Assembly (NCBI GenBank): GCA_937926105.1
Contig: CALANS010000103.1
Span: 1-28,535 of the forward strand
Source: an uncultured Actinomycetes bacterium
GTDB lineage: Bacteria; Actinomycetota; Actinomycetes; Mycobacteriales; Nakamurellaceae
Reading direction: 5' to 3'
Length of the DNA: 28,535 nt
Positions 23,329-28,535 of this stretch are shown here, piece after piece. The notes beneath the pieces were generated by a model, which worked only from the letters and a program-made list of their open reading frames with translations, had not been told where the DNA came from and did no database searches. A program made the translations under genes and the position numbers. Within the stretch, counting starts at the first letter, position 1, and each line of letters starts with the position of its first letter.

Positions 23329-24882
23329 GTGAGGTTCCACGTCCTGTCAGCGTCCCAACGTCCTGGTTTTGGGCGCTCACGCGACGCGGCGTATTTGATC
23401 GAGGACCGCTGGGACGACTTCGGCTACAAGACTCTGTATCAACTGCACTACCTCGACGGGTCGGGCAGATCCCACGAGATCGGAAACGTGAAGATCGGTG
23501 GCTTGGGCTGGGGAGATGAGCCACGAAGCACCGGCCTGTCGGGCTCGTTTATGCAGGTACCAGACGAGTACTTCTCCGTTGGGCAAGACGAGGACTACTA
23601 CACGGCGTTGCGGAAGTTGCCACGCGGAGTCGGTGAGGGCATTCTCCGCGCTCTGCGCGACTTTGCTTTCGACAACACGATCTTCGTCCGGGCGCGACAG
23701 GAGGACGTGACTCAAACGTCCCTGTTGCGACAGGTGTCAGCTGCCGCCGTTGTGGGTCATCTACACCGCCTCGCCCGCGGCTTGCCGCGGCTCACGGAGT
23801 ATCGGTTCAGCTATGAGTTGCCCAACGCCGGCGGAGAAGCGCAGAGGCTTGAATTTGGGGTTTTCCCCGGCTCGTATCCTCCGACGAACCTGCACGTCGT
23901 GATCGGGCGTAACGGTGCTGGCAAGACTAGGGCACTCGACGGCATGGCGCGCGCCTTAGTCGAGCAGCACGCCGAACTCGATCACGTTGGCAGGTTCCTG
24001 ATCGGGGGCGACGAACGCGACCCCACCGGGGATGACTTCGCGAGTGTAGTCTCGGTGAGTTTCAGTGCATTCGATCCGTTCCTGCCACTGGGCGAGGAAG
24101 CAACGAGGAAGCACGAAATCAAGTATGCGTACGTCGGACTGAAGGAGCAGGGAAATACCCTGGATACGGGACTCAAAGGTTCGCGTCGTCTCGCCAAGGA
24201 CTTCACTTCGTCGCTGCGCAATTGCCTAACCGGATCACGACGCAGACGTTGGGTCTCGGCCATTCGAGCATTGGAGTCGGACCCGAACTTTCGTGACGTC
24301 AATTTACGCGAAATTGGCGCCAGTGACCCCGAGACGCTCGACGGAGACCCTGACAAAATCGTCTCGGAGGCAGGCAAGATCTTCGCAGGATTGAGCTCGG
24401 GGCACAGCATTGTGCTGCTGACGATCACTCGCCTGGTCGAGAAAGTCGAGGAACGCACACTGGTGCTTATGGACGAACCCGAGGCTCACCTCCACCCGCC
24501 CTTACTATCGGCCTTCTTGCGAGCGTTGTCGGACCTCTTGATCGACCGCAATGGCGTAGCTGTCATTGCGACACACTCTCCAGTTGTGCTCCAGGAGGTT
24601 CCGAAGACGTGCGTGTGGAAACTTGATCGCGCCGGTGACGCGGTGGCGGTATCGCGACCGGAGACTGAGACGTTCGGTGAGAACGTCGGCACGCTGACTC
24701 GGGAGGTATTCGGCCTTGAGGTCACGGAGACGGGCTTCTACCGGATGGTGCGGGAGAAGGCCGAGCAGGCGACGCGGTACAGCGAAGCTTCCGCAGAGTT
24801 CGATGACCAACTCGGCGGCGAGGCAATGGCGCTGCTGCGGGCGTACTTCGCGGTAAGGCGCGACAGGGATGGGGACAAGTGA
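23329..24882 (+). CDS. ptuA-like: Septu-type (PtuA-like) AAA/ABC-class ATPase
   Basis: 517 residues from GTG 23329 (MRFHVLSASQ); the frame is open further upstream, but that sequence is the IS end. An N-terminal domain (EDRWDDFGYKTLYQLHYLDG, IGNVKIGG) precedes the ATPase: Walker A GRNGAGKT (193-200), signature LSSGHS (355-360), Walker B LVLMDEPEAH (378-387) and H-loop ATHSP (H416), an SMC/OLD-like arrangement. The stop overlaps the HNH gene start (GTGA). ATPase + HNH is the layout of the Septu anti-phage system, in which PtuA forms a scaffold and controls the PtuB nuclease. No clear Shine-Dalgarno precedes the start; the IS lies about 60 bases upstream and may have replaced the promoter. Confidence 0.75.
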   Translation: MRFHVLSASQRPGFGRSRDAAYLIEDRWDDFGYKTLYQLHYLDGSGRSHEIGNVKIGGLGWGDEPRSTGLSGSFMQVPDEYFSVGQDEDYYTALRKLPRGVGEGILRALRDFAFDNTIFVRARQEDVTQTSLLRQVSAAAVVGHLHRLARGLPRLTEYRFSYELPNAGGEAQRLEFGVFPGSYPPTNLHVVIGRNGAGKTRALDGMARALVEQHAELDHVGRFLIGGDERDPTGDDFASVVSVSFSAFDPFLPLGEEATRKHEIKYAYVGLKEQGNTLDTGLKGSRRLAKDFTSSLRNCLTGSRRRRWVSAIRALESDPNFRDVNLREIGASDPETLDGDPDKIVSEAGKIFAGLSSGHSIVLLTITRLVEKVEERTLVLMDEPEAHLHPPLLSAFLRALSDLLIDRNGVAVIATHSPVVLQEVPKTCVWKLDRAGDAVAVSRPETETFGENVGTLTREVFGLEVTETGFYRMVREKAEQATRYSEASAEFDDQLGGEAMALLRAYFAVRRDRDGDK

Positions 24883-25709
24883 GGCACCTGGCCCCTCCCG
24901 ACGCCAAGGCAGTCGACACATACAACCTGACGCTCAGCCGCATGAAGGCGGGGGACCTCCACCGCCGCATGGTCGAAGCAACGAACCAAATCGACGACGC
25001 ATCGAAGCGCTACATCGCTGCGGCTCTTGCTGGCGGGCTTGCCGCGGAGCCAACGTTCAACCTGACCGACGTTAGCGAAGAAGAGATGGCAGAGCACTAC
25101 GCTGGGCGATTCGTGAAGAAGAGCAGCGCCGGCAGACCCGTCTACGACGAAATCCGGCTGCGGGCGAGGATCTGTCCGATGTGCGGCCACAGGACTGTGG
25201 CAACTCTCGACCACTTCTGGCCTAAGCGCCCCCACTCCGCGCTCGCCGTCAACCCCGCGAACCTCGTGCCTTGCTGTCACGATTGCAACGTCATCAAGAA
25301 CAACTTCCAGCCCAGTTGTCGCGCCGAGGAATTGCTGCATCCCTACTTCGATGACTTGGGCGACGACTCTTGGCTCCAAGCGGAGGTCGTCGACTCCGGT
25401 GGGCACCCCGTCGTCTTGTTCTCGCCACAGCCGCCACCGGGCTGGCCAGAGGAGACGACGCGGCGAGTGGTCCATCACTTCAGGCTGTTCGACCTCGCCA
25501 ATCTCTACGCGATGCAGGCTGCAACCGAACTTGTCGCCATCGCCCACGAAGTCGCAGATGTGTTTCAGAACGCCGGTAATGCGGGCGTGAGGGCGCATCT
25601 CAGTCTGCGTGCGGACTCGTACGGAAAGGCACAACCCAACAGCTGGCAGACAGCCATGTATCGAGCGCTCGCTGACTCCGTCGCCTACTGCGGGGGCTGG
25701 TTCTCCTGA
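24879..25709 (+). CDS. ptuB-like: HNH endonuclease, PtuB-like effector
   Basis: 276 residues from GTG 24879. The zinc-containing HNH fold is plain: CPMC (99-102), DHFWPK with the catalytic His H112, NPANLVPCCHDCNVIKN with Asn N128 and the second Cys pair (C133, C136). The N-terminal 95 residues are helical and the C-terminal half carries a GGHPVVLFSPQPPPGW strand region and helices. It lacks DNA-binding modules of homing endonucleases. The 4-base overlap with the ATPase gene indicates a two-protein complex. In Septu the HNH protein cleaves nucleic acid when phage infection relieves inhibition; the same role here is inferred from layout, not shown. Confidence 0.75.
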   Translation: MRHLAPPDAKAVDTYNLTLSRMKAGDLHRRMVEATNQIDDASKRYIAAALAGGLAAEPTFNLTDVSEEEMAEHYAGRFVKKSSAGRPVYDEIRLRARICPMCGHRTVATLDHFWPKRPHSALAVNPANLVPCCHDCNVIKNNFQPSCRAEELLHPYFDDLGDDSWLQAEVVDSGGHPVVLFSPQPPPGWPEETTRRVVHHFRLFDLANLYAMQAATELVAIAHEVADVFQNAGNAGVRAHLSLRADSYGKAQPNSWQTAMYRALADSVAYCGGWFS

Positions 25710-25929
25710 AAGCAACCCCATGCTACAGAGCTGCGCAGCAGTCTTGACGTGGTTCGCCCCAACCCAGCGCCGCAAGGGAACTGGAGTTTTGACCGCACGA
25801 GCCCCCACGTCGATCGCCTTACCGCCCAGACCGGAGACGGCAAACCGACCCGATTGTCCTACTCCCATCCGGATCGGATAGCAGAGCAGTCGCTCTGGGC
25901 GCGCGGCGAACCGGCCGCGGTCCCGTAGA

Positions 25930-25959
25930 GCCCGTCCGGTGATGTTCACCAGGACGGGC
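25930..25959. terminator. Long hairpin downstream of the Septu-like pair
   Basis: Outer stem GCCCGTCC/GGACGGGC plus inner GGTGA/TCACC, a TGT loop and one bulged A. No U-tract follows. It lies 220 bases after the HNH stop and could end that transcript or be a structured element of its own. Confidence 0.4.
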
Positions 25960-26346
25960 CCGACGTGCAGACACGATCTACGGCGGTCAAAGGTGGAGCG
26001 GGGACTCGCTTCGTCCAAGATCCCACGGCGGTCGACGTGGTGGCTGGGAACGCGACACGGGACGCGCACGGACTGGCCTAGCGTTTCCGGATCCGGCACT
26101 TAGCGGGCGCTTCTCGGTAAGCCGGTGCTCCGGGCCGCCAGGGTGTTGTGAGCCGCATGCTGGCCGTCGCCCGGCGGACAAGAACAAGCGATACACGTCT
26201 GTCACCGGGCTTCGCCGGTGTGGAGTTGCGCGCCGGATGCGCCGCAGCCGGCGGACGACACTTGGCGCGCCGCTGCGTAGCCGTCGGCAACGTTAACGGC
26301 GCCGGGGAGCCACCACCTCTTGGTGTGGAGGTCTTCGCAGTCCAAC

Positions 26347-26360
26347 GGACCGATCGGTCC
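26347..26360. repeat. Perfect 14-base palindrome upstream of the relaxase gene
   Basis: GGACCGATCGGTCC reads identically on both strands. It lies about 180 bases before the relaxase start and may be an operator or part of a transfer origin. Confidence 0.4.
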
Positions 26361-26541
26361 GGCCCGTGGTCGGTCGGCCCCTATCTGCGGGGCGGATTGC
26401 CGCAACCGCTGGCGGGTTCGAGCTGCCGCGCAGGAATGGCACCACTAGTAGGTAGGAGGCCCGCGCGCGACGCGACTAGCGCGCCGGCCGGGCGCCATAT
26501 CTGGTTACGGGTTCGTGCCGCTGTGGGGGAGGTGACTGCCG

Positions 26542-28535
26542 GTGGTGATGTCGATTGCGGCGATGCACGTCGGTCCCGGCGTGGATTACCTGACGCGGCA
26601 CATCGCCCGCGGTGACGGGGCCGGCGAGGGCCTGTCCCTGGCCGCCTACTATGCGGCGTCCGGCTATCCGCCGGGTGTGTGGCTCGGCTCCGGCCTGGCC
26701 GGCATCGACGGTGGGCGCGGCCTTCCCGCCGGCACCCGGGTCGCGGAGCCGGAGATGGCGCGCCTGTTCGGCCGCGGGCAGGATCCCGTGTCCGGCACCC
26801 CGTTGGGCCGCCCGCCTGCCGTGCCCCGGCCGGCATTCAAGCCCGTGGTGGGTTTCGACCTGACGTTCTCGGTGCCGAAATCTGTGTCCGTGTTGTGGGG
26901 TCTGGCCGAGACCGGCCTGCGCGCCCGGATCGAGGCGGCGCATCACGAGGCGATCGCCGCCGTGCTCCAGGTGGTGGAGCGGGATGCGGCGCGCACCCGC
27001 ACCGGCGCGGCCGGGGCGATCCAGGTGCCCACGCGCGGCGTGATCGCGGCGGCCTTCGATCACTACGATTCGCGGGACGGCGACCCGCAGCTGCACACCC
27101 ACGTCACGATCGCGAACAAGGTGCAGGGCCCCGACGGGGTGTGGCGCACGCTGTATTCGCAGCGCCTGTTCCGTTCCGCCGTGGCGATGTCCGAGCTATA
27201 TGACGGCGTGCTGGCCGACGCCATGACGCGTGAGCTGGGCCTGGACTGGCAGTGGCGGGAGCGCGGCCCCGGCCGCAATCCGGCCCGGGAGCTCGCCTCG
27301 ATACCGGCCGAGCTGGTCGCCGAATTCTCGAAGCGTGCCGCCCGCATCGACCGCGCGAAGGAGCGGGCGATCGGCCGGTTCGTCGCCGAGCATGGCCGGC
27401 GGCCGACCGATGTCGAGGTGATCAAACTGCGCCAGCTGGCGACGCTTGCGACCCGCCGGGCGAAGCGGGTGCTGCCGCTTTCCGACTACACCCGGCTGTG
27501 GCGGGCGCGGGCCGCGACGATCATGCACCGCAACATGGACCTGTGGTCCGGGCAGACCGTCACCCGCAACGCCCGGCCGGCGCGGGTGCGCGCGGCCGGC
27601 GCGGTAAGTGCTCGGGACGTCGAGATCCTGGCCGCCGCGACGTTGAACGCGGTCGAGGCGAAGCGGTCCACCTGGAGCAGTTGGAACGTCGACGCGGAGG
27701 CGGCCCGGCAGGTCGCGGCGACCGGCGTCCATTTCGCCACCGCGTCCGATCTGATCGCCGTCCGCGACCGTGTCGCCCGGTCGGCTCTGGACCGCTCCGT
27801 CCTACTGAACCCGACTGTGGCGACGTGGGAGTTGGGTATGCGGATCGCGGGCGCGGAGCCGGCGGCGCACCGGGTGTTCACGTCGCTTGCGATCCTCGCC
27901 GCCGAGGACCGACTGCTGGCGGCAGCCGACGACCGCAGCGGCCCCGTCGCCGCACCGATCGCATTACCGCTGATCTCCTCGAACGCCCCACAGGCACGGC
28001 GCCTCGAACCCGCGACCATTCCTGCGGCCCAATCCGCGCTGTTCGAGATCGCCAGCCGGGCAACAACATCGGCTCCCGCAGCGACGCCGGCACCAGCGCC
28101 AACACCGGCCGATCCGGCGCAGGCGGCGGTGGCCGCGCTTGCCGCGTCCGGTCGGGTCGCCGACGTGCTGGTCGGCCCGGCCGGGGCGGGCAAGTCCACC
28201 GCCATGCGGCAGCTCCGTGAGACGTGGGAGGCGACGTTCGGCCCCGGCTCCGTCACGGGACTGGCTCCGTCCGCGGCAGCCGCCCGCGTCCTCGGCACCG
28301 AGACGGGCACGGCGGCGGAGACCACGGCGCAATGGATCGCCCAACAGGCCGGCGAAACCCGCCGCCTGAACACCCTGATCGACCTGCAACGCCACCGCGA
28401 GAAGCGTGTCGCCGCAGGCGTTGCCACCACCGACCTCGACGCGAAGATCGCCGAGGCCCGGGCCGTGTTCGACCGGTGGCGGATGAAACCCGGCCAGCTC
28501 GTCATCGTCGACGAGGCCAGCCTGGCCGACACCAA
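26542..28535 (+). CDS. MobF-family (TrwC-like) relaxase-helicase, 3' end outside window
   Basis: The frame from GTG 26542 (GGAGG 9 bases upstream; GTG 26545 and ATG 26548 also possible) stays open for 664 codons to the edge. The TrwC relaxase domain occupies about 1-330: MSIAAMHVGPGVDYLTRHIARGD, paired tyrosines Y36-Y37 (LAAYYAASGYPPG) as nucleophile candidates, SVPKSVSVLW, and the metal-binding histidine triad H174, H185, H187 in DHYDSRDGDPQLHTHVTIANK. A superfamily I helicase follows: Walker A GPAGAGKST (545-553) and, at the edge, Walker B VIVDEAS. It nicks oriT and unwinds the transferred strand in conjugation, so this is evidence for a conjugative or mobilisable element. A long linker (about 470-535) is Ala/Pro-rich. 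Confidence 0.93.
   Translation, partial: MVMSIAAMHVGPGVDYLTRHIARGDGAGEGLSLAAYYAASGYPPGVWLGSGLAGIDGGRGLPAGTRVAEPEMARLFGRGQDPVSGTPLGRPPAVPRPAFKPVVGFDLTFSVPKSVSVLWGLAETGLRARIEAAHHEAIAAVLQVVERDAARTRTGAAGAIQVPTRGVIAAAFDHYDSRDGDPQLHTHVTIANKVQGPDGVWRTLYSQRLFRSAVAMSELYDGVLADAMTRELGLDWQWRERGPGRNPARELASIPAELVAEFSKRAARIDRAKERAIGRFVAEHGRRPTDVEVIKLRQLATLATRRAKRVLPLSDYTRLWRARAATIMHRNMDLWSGQTVTRNARPARVRAAGAVSARDVEILAAATLNAVEAKRSTWSSWNVDAEAARQVAATGVHFATASDLIAVRDRVARSALDRSVLLNPTVATWELGMRIAGAEPAAHRVFTSLAILAAEDRLLAAADDRSGPVAAPIALPLISSNAPQARRLEPATIPAAQSALFEIASRATTSAPAATPAPAPTPADPAQAAVAALAASGRVADVLVGPAGAGKSTAMRQLRETWEATFGPGSVTGLAPSAAAARVLGTETGTAAETTAQWIAQQAGETRRLNTLIDLQRHREKRVAAGVATTDLDAKIAEARAVFDRWRMKPGQLVIVDEASLADT

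Larger units (their letters stand above)
25710..26541. other. Non-coding stretch before the relaxase gene, candidate oriT region
   Basis: About 830 bases with no frame resembling a known protein. It holds a strong hairpin at 25930-25959, a CACCGG/CCGGTG hairpin at 26203-26220 and a 14-base perfect palindrome at 26347-26360. Because MobF origins of transfer often lie just upstream of the relaxase gene, the 26150-26541 part is the best place for oriT, but no nick site is recognised. Confidence 0.4.

Noticed and set aside
26148..26615. 155-codon plus-strand frame before the relaxase
   Set aside because: No family resemblance, no good ribosome site, and it overlaps the relaxase start in another frame.
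27486..28535. Minus-strand frame opposite the relaxase gene
   Set aside because: Ser/Arg/Ala-rich shadow; the plus strand holds the continuous relaxase-helicase frame with Walker A.
1..28535. CRISPR arrays, rRNA and complete tRNA genes
   Set aside because: No regularly spaced direct repeats and no cloverleaf-compatible sequence were seen; the only tRNA-like piece (19013-19036) is a fragment at best.

Overview
The window is high-GC DNA with actinobacterial character. The signs are strong G/C preference at third codon positions, frequent GTG starts, chains of 4-base gene overlaps, an F420 (deazaflavin)-type nitroreductase family, a DUF6221-type gene, a probable leaderless promoter and a MobF relaxase of actinobacterial style. 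I cannot name the genus.

Left part (1-840): the end of a deazaflavin-dependent nitroreductase-family gene faces a truncated, frameshifted paralogue.

Central part (838-16685): a carbohydrate-utilisation locus in two leftward operons around one rightward GntR regulator. Operon 1 (7775 to 838) encodes a GH42 beta-galactosidase, two proteins related to the split glycine decarboxylase P-protein (GcvPA/GcvPB), an ATP-NAD-kinase/AcoX-type protein and an SDR dehydrogenase. All four junctions are 4-base stop/start overlaps. Operon 2 (16685 to 8584) encodes two complete sets of sugar-binding lipoprotein plus two permeases, then a GH63-like glycosidase. No transport ATPase is encoded. Near-identical 17-bp inverted repeats lie in front of both operons (7816-7832 and 16704-16720), so the GntR protein probably controls the whole locus. 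The GcvP-like pair departs from the canonical family at several normally invariant motifs, as I remember them. It is the best candidate here for undescribed chemistry, perhaps release of an amino-acid-like or aminated aglycone.

Right part (17051-28535): an accessory, probably mobile region. It holds an AbiEi/AbiEii type IV toxin-antitoxin pair with a frameshifted toxin, a frameshifted DUF6221 gene, and a palindrome-rich spacer. Next come a tightly coupled XRE regulator / Ser-Thr kinase / TPR cassette with a well-formed leaderless promoter and operator, an internally deleted IS3-family element with both inverted ends, and a Septu-like ATPase + HNH nuclease pair. The start of a large MobF relaxase-helicase gene runs off the window. 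The XRE-kinase-TPR cassette, flanked by abortive-infection and Septu-like genes, is the second candidate for an undescribed system.

At least three protein genes and the IS orfA carry apparent single-base frameshifts, several of them beside G or C runs, so assembly error must be separated from true decay.
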